From contig JAKSOJ010000101.1 in the NCBI GenBank assembly GCA_024405645.1, forward strand, positions 1 to 5,233: DNA of 5,233 bases, given 5' to 3'. The notes beneath the pieces are model-generated. The model was not told the origin of the DNA. It searched no databases and saw only the letters and a program-made list of their open reading frames with translations. Position numbers and translations under genes: made by a program. Each line of letters begins with the position of its first letter. Positions within the stretch are counted from its first letter, which is position 1. The stretch is from Phascolarctobacterium sp. (GTDB lineage: Bacteria; Bacillota; Negativicutes; Acidaminococcales; Acidaminococcaceae). Shown here one piece after another: positions 1 to 5,233 of the stretch.

Positions 1-44
1 ATTCCGGTTTCAAGAGTCTTACGTTCAATATTTGCAATTCTCAT
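1..44 (-). CDS. hisB: Imidazoleglycerol-phosphate dehydratase HisB, N-terminal fragment (3' end outside window)
   Basis: Only 14 complete codons are visible, reading MRIANIERKTLETG. This matches the start of bacterial HisB proteins, which typically begin M-R-x-A-x-I-x-R-x-T-x-E-T. HisB removes water from imidazoleglycerol phosphate to give imidazole acetol-phosphate, the substrate of HisC encoded just upstream. Position, spacing (14 nt after hisC) and the AGGAGGA site all fit a continuing his operon. The call rests on a short stretch plus context, so whether it is monofunctional cannot be seen. Confidence 0.82.
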   Translation of the reverse strand, partial: MRIANIERKTLETG

Positions 45-48
45 GATG

Positions 49-55
49 TCCTCCT
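49..55 (-). promoter_or_regulatory. Ribosome binding site of hisB
   Basis: AGGAGGA on the minus strand lies in the 14-nt gap between the hisC stop and the ATG at 44, leaving 4 nt before the start codon. It supports the call of a new gene here although only its first codons are in the window. Confidence 0.8.
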
Positions 56-58
56 AAA

Positions 59-1243
59 TTATGCAAGAGCATTTTTAATAGCAGTTAAAATGATTTGATT
101 TTCTTCCGGCGTACCCACAGTAATTCTGAGGCAACCCTTCAATACAGGATGACCAGTAAAATCTCTAGTTAAAATGCTTTGAGCAAGCAATTCCTTGAAA
201 AGATATTTGCCTGCAGCTTCCAAGCCTTGTTTATCTTTACCATACTTTTCAGCGTAACGCATAGCCATTTTGCTTTCTAATTCGCCTTGAGCACGGAAGC
301 AAACGAAATTGGTTGCAGTATCATAAACATAAAAGCCTAATTCTTTAAGTTCAGCAGCAAAAGCATCTCTTTCACTACGAATAAGTTTAATTTGGTCCTT
401 ATATGCTAATTTATTTCTATAAACACATTCTGCAACAATAAGAGAAAATGCGTTAACAGTGTAAGGCAGAAGAACCTTAGACAGTTCCTTCATAAGTCTA
501 TGAGAGCCAATGCCATAGCCACAACGCATACCTGCAAGACCATAAGCCTTAGAGAAGGTACGGAATACCATAAAATTATTGTACTTGTTAAGCAGGGATA
601 AGGTTGAGCCAGCCACAAGCCACAATTTATTCAAAGGACGCATGTCATTTGTTGCAACAGCCTTGCCATCAGCAAATTCCATATAGGCTTCGTCCATAAC
701 AACAGGACAATCTACATTAGCAATGATTTTCTCCATATCTGCTAATTCGTTATAGTTACCAGTTGGATTATTAGGATTGCAAATGATAAGAAGTGCAGGT
801 TGTTCCTTTTTGCAAAGTTCAATTACAGCATCAGGATCTACATAGCCCTCTTTAGTCAAATTGTAACGCAAGGGTTCACTATCAGCTAATGATGCATATT
901 CTCCATACATGGAGAAAGAAGGCCAAGGAACAGCAATCTTCTTGCCAGCGCCTCCAAATGCATAGCAAACTTTTTCTAAAAGTTCACTGGAGCCATTACC
1001 AATATGCACACATCTCATGTCCACGCCTAATTCTTCTGCGATAACCTCGCGAAGATTTTCGGATTTCATGGGCGGATAACGATTAAACGGAAAGCTAGGT
1101 ACAACTGCACTAACAGCTTCGCGTACTACATCCGGTGTTGGATAGTTATTTTCATTAGCATTAACGACAATGGAAGCGTCGATGGTTTCTACATCGTATT
1201 CTTCCATATCTGCAATGCTTTGTCTTACGGTATATTCAAGCAT
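59..1243 (-). CDS. hisC: Histidinol-phosphate aminotransferase HisC, enlarged form
   Basis: HisC is a PLP-dependent fold-type I aminotransferase. It converts imidazole acetol-phosphate and glutamate to L-histidinol phosphate and 2-oxoglutarate. Landmarks are NENNYPTP (30-37), NRYPP (54-58), the cofactor phosphate site GNGSSELLE (82-90), CNPNNPTG (155-162), DEAYMEF (184-190), and the lysine loop TFSKAYGLAGMRCGY (229-243) with K232 as Schiff-base lysine. The substrate-carboxylate arginine lies in CLRITVGTPEEN (371-382). At 394 residues it is some 40 longer than a typical HisC. The extra length falls mainly in two places, about 193-212 (between the DEAY motif and the lysine loop) and about 319-344 (after NFVCFR). 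The frame is intact and all catalytic motifs remain. Operon position between hisD and hisB supports HisC over another aminotransferase. The start is preceded by AAGGAGG and overlaps the hisD stop. Confidence 0.93.
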   Translation of the reverse strand: MLEYTVRQSIADMEEYDVETIDASIVVNANENNYPTPDVVREAVSAVVPSFPFNRYPPMKSENLREVIAEELGVDMRCVHIGNGSSELLEKVCYAFGGAGKKIAVPWPSFSMYGEYASLADSEPLRYNLTKEGYVDPDAVIELCKKEQPALLIICNPNNPTGNYNELADMEKIIANVDCPVVMDEAYMEFADGKAVATNDMRPLNKLWLVAGSTLSLLNKYNNFMVFRTFSKAYGLAGMRCGYGIGSHRLMKELSKVLLPYTVNAFSLIVAECVYRNKLAYKDQIKLIRSERDAFAAELKELGFYVYDTATNFVCFRAQGELESKMAMRYAEKYGKDKQGLEAAGKYLFKELLAQSILTRDFTGHPVLKGCLRITVGTPEENQIILTAIKNALA

Positions 1244-2595
1244 TATTTGCCCTCCTTAGCAACACGCACGCGAATTGCGTTAGCATGAGCTTGTAAGCCT
1301 TCTGCTTCTGCCAAGGTAATTACATCTTCCGCTACAGCCATCAGTGCAGGAGCAGTATAAGCAATAATACTAGTTTTCTTCATAAAGGTTTCTACATTAA
1401 GAACACTGTAGAATTTTGCAGTGCCACCAGTAGGAAGAACGTGGTTAGGACCTGCATAGTAGTCACCCAAGGGTTCTGGAGAATTTTGGCCCAGGAAAAC
1501 TGCGCCCGCATTACGAATGTAAGGAAGAACTGCAAAAGGATCCTTGGTCATAACTTCCAAATGTTCGGGAGCAGACATATTACTCATTTCGATAACAGTA
1601 TCCAAATCTTTAGCAAGAACAATCTTACCTGCTTGAGCCAAAGAAGTACCTGCAATCTCTCTACGCGGAAGCTTTGCTAATTGTACTTCAACTTCTTCAG
1701 CAACTGCATTAGCAACACGTTCACTATCAGTAATAAGAATAGCACAAGCCAAAGGATCATGTTCAGCTTGAGAAAGCATATCAGCAGCAAGATATTCAGG
1801 ATCTGCACTGTCATCTGCAACGATTAAGATTTCAGAAGGACCAGCAAGCATATCAATATCTGCGTGGCCAATAATTGCTTTTTTAGCCAAGGTTACGAAA
1901 ATATTGCCAGGGCCAGTAATTTTTTCTACTTTAGGTACAGTTTCGGTACCAAAAGCCAGAGCAGCAATTGCTTGAGCACCGCCCATTTTATAAATTTCGG
2001 TTACACCGATTAATTTTGCAGTTACGAGAACATTCGGGTTTACCTTGCCATCCTTTCCAGGAGGAACTGCCATAACAATGCGAGGTACACCTGCAACCTT
2101 AGCAGGACATGCATTCATCATTACGGAAGAAGGATACGCAGCAGTACCACCAGGCACATAAATACCAACACTGTCTACAGGGGTGATTTTTTGACCGAGC
2201 ATGGAACCGAAGGGACGATTGGTAAGCCAAGTTTTGGGCATTTGTTCTTCGTGGAATTTTTTTACATTTTCAATAGCACGAGCAAGAGCTGCTTTTACTT
2301 CAGGCTTAACGATTGCTTCTGCTTCAGCAAATTCTTCTTCAGTAACCTTAATATTTTCCGGGGTAAGCTCAACACGGTCAATCAGTTTAGTATAGTAGAA
2401 TAATTTTTCATCACCATCAGCACGAACGTCTGCAACGATTTGGTCTACTACTTGAGCAGCAGTCATGTGACGACCGAACATCGCATCGGTACCTGCTTGA
2501 ATACGAGGAGAAAGTTCAACCTCATCAAAAGCTTTTTTCTTCATTAAAGCAGCCATTTCTTTGGCTGTCATATTTCTAGCATCAGTAACTTGCAT
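1243..2595 (-). CDS. hisD: Histidinol dehydrogenase HisD
   Basis: HisD is a zinc-dependent cytoplasmic enzyme. It oxidises L-histidinol to L-histidine through histidinal, using two NAD+, the last two steps of the pathway. At 450 residues it is slightly longer than the usual 430 or so, mainly in the N-terminal part. The signature VGIYVPGGTAAYPSSV lies at 143-158, followed by GGAQAIAALAFGTE (205-218), KITGPGNIFV (225-234) and MLAGPSEILI (249-258). By comparison with E. coli HisD, zinc ligands would be Q276 and H279 (SQAEHD), D378 (PLGDYYAGPNH) and H437. The catalytic pair would be E344-H345 (SAPEHLE), and H385 follows in the PNH motif. All key residues are present. It begins in the hisG stop codon (TAATG) and ends in the hisC start codon in the same way. 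An AGGAGG ends 7 nt before its ATG. Confidence 0.97.
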   Translation of the reverse strand: MQVTDARNMTAKEMAALMKKKAFDEVELSPRIQAGTDAMFGRHMTAAQVVDQIVADVRADGDEKLFYYTKLIDRVELTPENIKVTEEEFAEAEAIVKPEVKAALARAIENVKKFHEEQMPKTWLTNRPFGSMLGQKITPVDSVGIYVPGGTAAYPSSVMMNACPAKVAGVPRIVMAVPPGKDGKVNPNVLVTAKLIGVTEIYKMGGAQAIAALAFGTETVPKVEKITGPGNIFVTLAKKAIIGHADIDMLAGPSEILIVADDSADPEYLAADMLSQAEHDPLACAILITDSERVANAVAEEVEVQLAKLPRREIAGTSLAQAGKIVLAKDLDTVIEMSNMSAPEHLEVMTKDPFAVLPYIRNAGAVFLGQNSPEPLGDYYAGPNHVLPTGGTAKFYSVLNVETFMKKTSIIAYTAPALMAVAEDVITLAEAEGLQAHANAIRVRVAKEGK

Positions 2596-3245
2596 TATTT
2601 TCCCTCCTCTGCCAATACTACACGCAAATCTTCAACAAGCTTGTGCAGTCTATCGAATTTCAGTTTAAAGCTAGCGCGATTTGCAATAAGTCTAGCAGTT
2701 GCTGTAAAAACAGAATCTACTTCGACGAGTTTGTTTTCTTTCAAAGTACGACCAGTTTCTACAATATCGATAATCATTTCAGAAATGCCTACAATAGGAC
2801 CAAGTTCAATGGAACCATTTAACTTAACAATTTCTACTTGGATACCTAATTTATTGAAATATTCTTTTGCGCAATTAGGATATTTTGTTGCAGCACGTAA
2901 ATGAGCATAATCAGTTAACTTTTCACGGCGTTTTGCTTCAGGCACAGCCATCATCAGACGACATTTGCCAAAGCCCATATCGAGAAGCTCAACAACATCC
3001 TTTTCTTGTTCCAAAAGAACATCCTTGCCGATAATACCAATATCTGCAGCACCATATTCTACATATGTAGGAACGTCCACAGTTTTAGCGATAATGAAAC
3101 GTACTTTAGTTTCTTCATTACTGATAATGAGCTTACGAGAATCTTCTACAACATTTTCAGCACTGTAGCCAACTTTTTCTAAAAGTGCCACGGATTTTTT
3201 AAATAATTTGCCTTTGGGTAAAGCAATTGTAATATAATCGTTCAT
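2595..3245 (-). CDS. hisG: ATP phosphoribosyltransferase catalytic subunit HisG, short form
   Basis: HisG catalyses the first, committed step of histidine synthesis: ATP plus PRPP gives N1-(5-phosphoribosyl)-ATP and pyrophosphate. The protein has 216 residues, typical of the short form that lacks the C-terminal histidine-binding domain of long HisG and depends on HisZ. The start at 3245 gives the family N-terminus ITIALPKGKL (5-14). Further landmarks are VDVPTYVEYGAADIGIIGKD (57-75), ATKYPN (119-124), and the PRPP-binding region DIVETGRTLKENKL (160-173), with the E163-T164-G165-R166-T167 phosphate loop. An in-frame ATG at 3287 would add 14 residues encoded within hisZ. That extension has no family similarity, and a perfect SD precedes 3245. 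The hisG stop shares a base with the hisD start (TAATG), and its last codons carry the hisD SD. Confidence 0.96.
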   Translation of the reverse strand: MNDYITIALPKGKLFKKSVALLEKVGYSAENVVEDSRKLIISNEETKVRFIIAKTVDVPTYVEYGAADIGIIGKDVLLEQEKDVVELLDMGFGKCRLMMAVPEAKRREKLTDYAHLRAATKYPNCAKEYFNKLGIQVEIVKLNGSIELGPIVGISEMIIDIVETGRTLKENKLVEVDSVFTATARLIANRASFKLKFDRLHKLVEDLRVVLAEEGK

Positions 3246-3251
3246 CGCGTG

Positions 3252-3257
3252 CCTCCT
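3252..3257 (-). promoter_or_regulatory. Ribosome binding site deciding the hisG start
   Basis: AGGAGG on the minus strand sits 6 nt before the ATG at 3245 and shares a base with the hisZ stop codon. It supports the 216-residue HisG over an in-frame ATG at 3287 that would add 14 residues inside hisZ. Confidence 0.85.
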
Positions 3258-4423
3258 TAAGCTATGTAAACAAGACTGGTGCAGCAAAGTGTTTGTGCTT
3301 CTTTAGCTGCATCTTCTAAATTCATAGCTTCCGTAGCAAGTTTTACGGACTTGCCTTCTGCCCTAAGAGCAGTTGCTTTTACAATCGCCTCTTGGATTTT
3401 TCCCTCGGGGAAAGCAACTAGTACATCCCAGTTTCTGTTATTAGTTTGACCGCGTCTAGCAAGAGCAAGCATCAAACGATCTACGCCTAACGCAAAACCA
3501 GTTGCGGGGCAATCCAAGCCAAAGCTTTCCATCATTTTATCGTAACGTCCACCACCGGCAACGGGATAACCCATTTCAGGCAGATAGATTTCGAAAAGCA
3601 TACCAGTATAATAATTGAAAGAACGATAGAGACCTAAATCAAAGCTAATGTACTGACTAGCACCATAAGCATCTAGAAGTTCGTAAATTCTACGCAAATC
3701 GTTAAGAGCTGCCAAAGCCTTTTCATCTCTTACGATATTCGCCACTCTTTCGATTAATTCAATTCCACCTTGCAGGAAGAAGAAATCTGCAAAAAGCTTT
3801 TTGACTTCCTCGCGGCTACCTTCCATACGGTTAGCCATTTCATAAATTGCAACTGCATCATGTCGACGCAGGCAAGATTTTAACTCTTCTGTTTCCTCTT
3901 CGTTGAAACCAGCCTCACGAGCAAGGCCATTGACAAAATCTACATGGCCAATGCTGATTGCAAAATTCTCCAAGCCAGCAGCTTTGAAGGCTTCTGCAGC
4001 CAATACGATAATTTCAGCATCAGCAGCAGGACCAGAAGCACCAAGAAGTTCTACACCAGCTTGTTCAAATTCGCATTGACGACCAGCTTGAATTTCTTCA
4101 TAACGATAAAGATTTGCCAAGTAGCAAAGACGTTTAATTTTCTCACCATCTTGAAGTCTTGTTGCAGCAAGTCTAGCAATAGGCGCTGTCATATCTGTGC
4201 GAAGCATTAAAAGCTTATTAGCTTTATCGAAGAAACGGAAATTGCTTTCGTCGCCAGTGGAGCCAAAGGTTTCCACATATTCGAAGCTAGGAGTTTTTAC
4301 TTCATCGTAGCCCCATTTGTCAAAAATATTGATTATAGCATTTTCTACCTTACGGCGAGCCTTCATCTCGCCTGGCAGTATATCCTTTGTTCCATAAGGA
4401 ACTTGATAAACCTTATTCGTCAT
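3257..4423 (-). CDS. hisZ: ATP phosphoribosyltransferase regulatory subunit HisZ
   Basis: HisZ is a catalytically silent paralogue of histidyl-tRNA synthetase. It assembles with short-form HisG, is needed for its activity, and contributes to feedback inhibition by histidine. From the ATG at 4423 it has 388 residues, in the range of longer HisZ proteins. The class II synthetase-like core is clear: PYGTKDILPGE (9-18), LRTDMTAPIAR (74-84), the motif-2-like RYEEIQAGRQCEFEQAGVE (107-125), the histidine-site-like YRSFNYYTG (266-274), AGGGRYD (289-295), and motif-3-like ATGFALGVDRL (307-317). The C-terminal 56 residues (from WDVLVAFPEG, 332) resemble a shortened anticodon-binding domain. Its stop is 11 nt before the adjacent short hisG, which decides for HisZ over a true HisRS. 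A longer form starting at GTG 4432 is possible (391 residues). The stop codon TAA overlaps the hisG SD (TAAGGAGG). Confidence 0.94.
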   Translation of the reverse strand: MTNKVYQVPYGTKDILPGEMKARRKVENAIINIFDKWGYDEVKTPSFEYVETFGSTGDESNFRFFDKANKLLMLRTDMTAPIARLAATRLQDGEKIKRLCYLANLYRYEEIQAGRQCEFEQAGVELLGASGPAADAEIIVLAAEAFKAAGLENFAISIGHVDFVNGLAREAGFNEEETEELKSCLRRHDAVAIYEMANRMEGSREEVKKLFADFFFLQGGIELIERVANIVRDEKALAALNDLRRIYELLDAYGASQYISFDLGLYRSFNYYTGMLFEIYLPEMGYPVAGGGRYDKMMESFGLDCPATGFALGVDRLMLALARRGQTNNRNWDVLVAFPEGKIQEAIVKATALRAEGKSVKLATEAMNLEDAAKEAQTLCCTSLVYIA

Positions 4424-4718
4424 CATTCTCACCTTTTCGCAATTCTTCCATTACGGAATTATAACCATCTGCGCCATAAACTAAGCAACGTTTAACACGG
4501 GAAATCGTTGCGGTACTTGCACCAGTTTTTTCAACAATTGCTTCGTAGCGCTCTCCTTTATCAAGAAGGCGAGCAACCTCCAAACGTTGAGCCATAGCTT
4601 TAATTTCACTAATAGTGCAAATATCTTCAAAAAATCTATAACATTGCTCTTCATCCTTTAAAGTCACAATGGTTTTTATAAGTTGGTCGGTTAAATGATC
4701 ATGAAAATTAGCGGACAT
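4413..4718 (-). CDS. yerC: TrpR-like transcriptional regulator, YerC/YecD family (probable histidine operon repressor)
   Basis: This small cytoplasmic DNA-binding protein of 101 residues is the usual size for the YerC/YecD branch of the Trp repressor family. It is all helical by appearance. The family core runs from about residue 23 (EEQCYRFFEDICTISEIKAM) through the helix MAQRLEVARLLDKG (42-55). A helix-turn-helix follows at about 57-77, with recognition segment GASTATISRVKR (66-77), like the GAGIATITR of E. coli TrpR. The tail is acidic. It is the first gene behind the promoter and overlaps hisZ by 11 nt, so it is co-transcribed with the pathway genes. Members of this family have been proposed as histidine-responsive repressors (HisR) of his operons in Gram-positive bacteria. 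Its position here supports that, but ligand and operator are inferred. The start is fixed by a strong SD. Confidence 0.9.
   Translation of the reverse strand: MSANFHDHLTDQLIKTIVTLKDEEQCYRFFEDICTISEIKAMAQRLEVARLLDKGERYEAIVEKTGASTATISRVKRCLVYGADGYNSVMEELRKGENDDE
4429..4434 (-). promoter_or_regulatory. Ribosome binding site deciding the hisZ start
   Basis: AGGTGA on the minus strand pairs with the part of the anti-SD that lies closest to the start codon. Three candidate starts follow each other: GTG 4432 (inside this site), ATG 4426 (2 nt away) and ATG 4423 (5 nt away). Only the last leaves a workable spacing, so 4423 is preferred. The whole site lies inside the 3' end of yerC. Confidence 0.6.
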
Positions 4719-4725
4719 TTGCCTA

Positions 4726-4733
4726 CCTCCTTT
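4726..4733 (-). promoter_or_regulatory. Ribosome binding site of yerC
   Basis: AAAGGAGG on the minus strand ends 7 nt before the ATG at 4718. It is a near-full match to the anti-Shine-Dalgarno sequence, which fixes the yerC start. A weak 5-bp pairing just upstream (4760-4756 with 4741-4737, loop 14 nt) leaves it exposed. Confidence 0.85.
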
Positions 4734-4767
4734 AAAATAGCAGATTAATTTTGGGGCTATGTCCCAT

Positions 4768-4783
4768 ACTTTATCACTTTATC
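4768..4783. repeat. Perfect tandem 8-bp repeat over the -10 region, candidate operator
   Basis: On the minus strand the octamer GATAAAGT occurs twice head to tail, with no gap. The downstream copy contains the whole -10 hexamer and the upstream copy sits in the spacer. A protein bound here would block RNA polymerase. The adjacent gene encodes a TrpR-like DNA-binding protein, so this is a candidate site for autoregulation. That link is inference; the repeat itself is seen directly. Confidence 0.5.
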
Positions 4784-4793
4784 TTGCGAAAGT
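4776..4793. repeat. Inverted repeat ACTTT-N8-AAAGT over the promoter spacer
   Basis: On the minus strand ACTTT (4793-4789) and AAAGT (4780-4776) form a 5-bp inverted repeat with an 8-bp centre (CGCAAGAT). It overlaps the -35 box, and its right arm is part of the tandem octamer repeat. A second AAAGT in the -10 copy lies 8 bp farther on. Dyad symmetry of this size at a promoter fits a dimeric repressor, but short arms in AT-rich DNA also arise by chance. Confidence 0.4.
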
Positions 4794-4807
4794 CAAATGT
4801 TTTTTCT

Positions 4808-4822
4808 ACATAATTAGTATGT
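4808..4822. repeat. Short palindrome upstream of the his -35 box
   Basis: The 15-mer ACATACTAATTATGT (minus-strand reading) has perfect 5-bp arms, ACATA and TATGT, around a CTAAT centre. It lies 11 bp upstream of the -35 hexamer, between the metI terminator and the promoter. It could be part of a regulator-binding site or just AT-rich sequence upstream of a promoter. Nothing in the sequence decides this. Confidence 0.35.
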
Positions 4823-4823
4823 T

Positions 4824-4855
4824 AAACAAAAAGGCTGAAGCAAAACGCTTCAGCC
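4824..4855 (-). terminator. Rho-independent terminator after metI
   Basis: On the minus strand a perfect 9-bp stem (GGCTGAAGC / GCTTCAGCC, at 4855-4847 and 4841-4833) closes a 5-nt GTTTT loop. It is followed directly by the tract TTTTTGTTT (4832-4824). It begins 9 nt after the metI stop codon. It separates the methionine transporter transcript from the his promoter just downstream. On the plus strand the stem is followed by an A-run, so it is not a convincing terminator in that direction. Confidence 0.93.
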
Positions 4856-4864
4856 AAAAAGTTT

Positions 4865-5233
4865 TTAAAGTTTGTTTTTGTTGAGTTTTTTAGATAAGTG
4901 GTCACCCAAGGATTGCATTACTTGAACCATGAAAATCAAAACGATTACGGTTGCAATCATGACATCCATTTGGAAACGTTGGTAACCATAACGAATTGCC
5001 AAGTCACCAAGACCGCCACCGCCCAAGGTACCAGCCATTGCAGAATAACCAATCAAGGAAATAACTGCCAAAGTTATACCAAGTACGATGGAATGAAGGG
5101 ATTCAGGAATGAGCACCTTGGTAATGATTTGCATCGGGCTCGCACCCATTGCTTGAGCTGCTTCAATAATACCAGGATTAATTTCGAGGAGAGAAGACTC
5201 AATAATACGAGCGATAAAGGGAGCAGCAGAAAT
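4865..5233 (-). CDS. metI: Methionine ABC transporter permease MetI, C-terminal part (5' end outside window)
   Basis: This is the membrane-spanning permease subunit of a MetNIQ-type methionine importer, which normally works with ATPase MetN and lipoprotein MetQ. The reading frame is open to the window edge at 5233, so only the last 122 residues are visible (MetI proteins are usually about 215-230). Visible residues 24-43 form the EAA loop that docks onto the ATPase (EAAQAMGAS, then the IP of KVLIP). It is followed by a hydrophobic segment at about 47-68 and the MetI-like stretch GYSAMAGTLGGGGLGDLAIRYGY at about 62-84 (split here only to name it: GYSAMAG, then GGGGLGDLAI). A last membrane segment lies at about 91-107, with a lysine-rich cytoplasmic tail. 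A methionine at 5149 could pass for a start but lies inside the EAA loop, so it is internal. The stop is 10 nt before a strong terminator, so the gene ends its transcript and is not part of the his operon. Family assignment is firm; the substrate is inferred from similarity. Confidence 0.9.
   Translation of the reverse strand: MSAAPFIARIIESSLLEINPGIIEAAQAMGASPMQIITKVLIPESLHSIVLGITLAVISLIGYSAMAGTLGGGGLGDLAIRYGYQRFQMDVMIATVIVLIFMVQVMQSLGDHLSKKLNKNKL

Larger units (their letters stand above)
4768..4796 (-). promoter_or_regulatory. Sigma-A-type promoter of the yerC-his operon
   Basis: The -35 box is TTGACT (4796-4791) and the -10 box is TAAAGT (4773-4768), separated by exactly 17 bp. A TG one base upstream of the -10 (TGATAAAGT) makes it an extended -10 promoter, which offsets the 4-of-6 match of the -10 hexamer to TATAAT. 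Transcription would start near 4761-4762, giving an untranslated leader of only about 43 nt before yerC. No other good promoter is visible between the metI terminator and yerC. The start site is inferred from spacing. Confidence 0.75.

Noticed and set aside
3246..3287. A 14-residue N-terminal extension of HisG from an in-frame ATG at 3287.
   Set aside because: It lies inside hisZ, lacks family similarity, and a perfect AGGAGG sits 6 nt before the ATG at 3245, which yields the standard HisG N-terminus.
1441..4210. Several plus-strand open frames of 64-104 codons lying opposite hisD, hisG and hisZ.
   Set aside because: Each is antisense to a well-supported conserved gene and its product resembles no known family; they are by-products of codon use on the other strand.
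3257..4423. Histidyl-tRNA synthetase instead of HisZ.
   Set aside because: The gene lies 11 nt before a short-form hisG, the C-terminal domain is shortened and the histidine-site motif reads RSFNYYTG instead of the HisRS-type RGLDYY; all point to HisZ.
4751..4763. GGGACATAGCCCC (minus strand) as a functional hairpin at the transcript 5' end.
   Set aside because: Only 3 G-C pairs around a 6-nt loop, with no U-tract; too weak to claim.
4719..4864. Histidine T-box riboswitch or leader-peptide attenuator before the operon.
   Set aside because: The intergenic region is only 146 nt, its one strong hairpin is the metI terminator upstream of the promoter, and no T-box-like sequence or his-codon run is present.
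4833..4866. The metI terminator acting in both directions.
   Set aside because: On the plus strand the stem is followed by AAAAAG before any T-run, and no plus-strand gene ends there.

Overview
The window carries the promoter-proximal part of a histidine biosynthesis operon from a low-GC Gram-positive (Bacillota) bacterium. The evidence is the AT-rich sequence, strong AGGAGG Shine-Dalgarno (SD) sites in front of nearly every gene, a short-form HisG paired with HisZ, and a TrpR-like YerC/YecD-family regulator. The gene order and protein style would fit a Negativicutes or clostridial relative, but I cannot place it below phylum with confidence. Every supported gene is on the minus strand, so transcription runs from high to low coordinates.

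Layout in transcription order. 5233-4865 holds the C-terminal part of a MetI-type methionine ABC transporter permease (5' end outside the window). It is closed by a strong intrinsic terminator at 4855-4824. A compact intergenic region follows, with a sigma-A-type promoter (-35 at 4796-4791, -10 at 4773-4768) that overlaps a tandem 8-bp repeat and an inverted repeat; these are candidate operator sequences. Then come yerC/hisR (4718-4413), hisZ (4423-3257), hisG (3245-2595), hisD (2595-1243), hisC (1243-59) and the first 14 codons of hisB (44-1), which continues past the window start.

How the genes work together. HisG and HisZ form the hetero-oligomeric ATP phosphoribosyltransferase that commits ATP and PRPP to histidine synthesis. 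HisB and HisC carry out later steps and HisD the final two oxidations. The TrpR-like protein encoded first is the obvious candidate repressor of the operon, including itself. Genes are tightly packed: yerC/hisZ overlap by 11 nt, hisG/hisD and hisD/hisC share a TAATG stop-start, and the hisZ-hisG and hisC-hisB gaps are 11 and 14 nt. This argues for one polycistronic, translationally coupled message.

This is mostly a well-understood pathway. The points worth a second look are the repeat cluster over the promoter next to the regulator gene, two apparent insertions that lengthen HisC to 394 residues, and the near-identical SD/stop-start junctions. I see no mobile element, CRISPR array, tRNA or rRNA, and no wholly new system.
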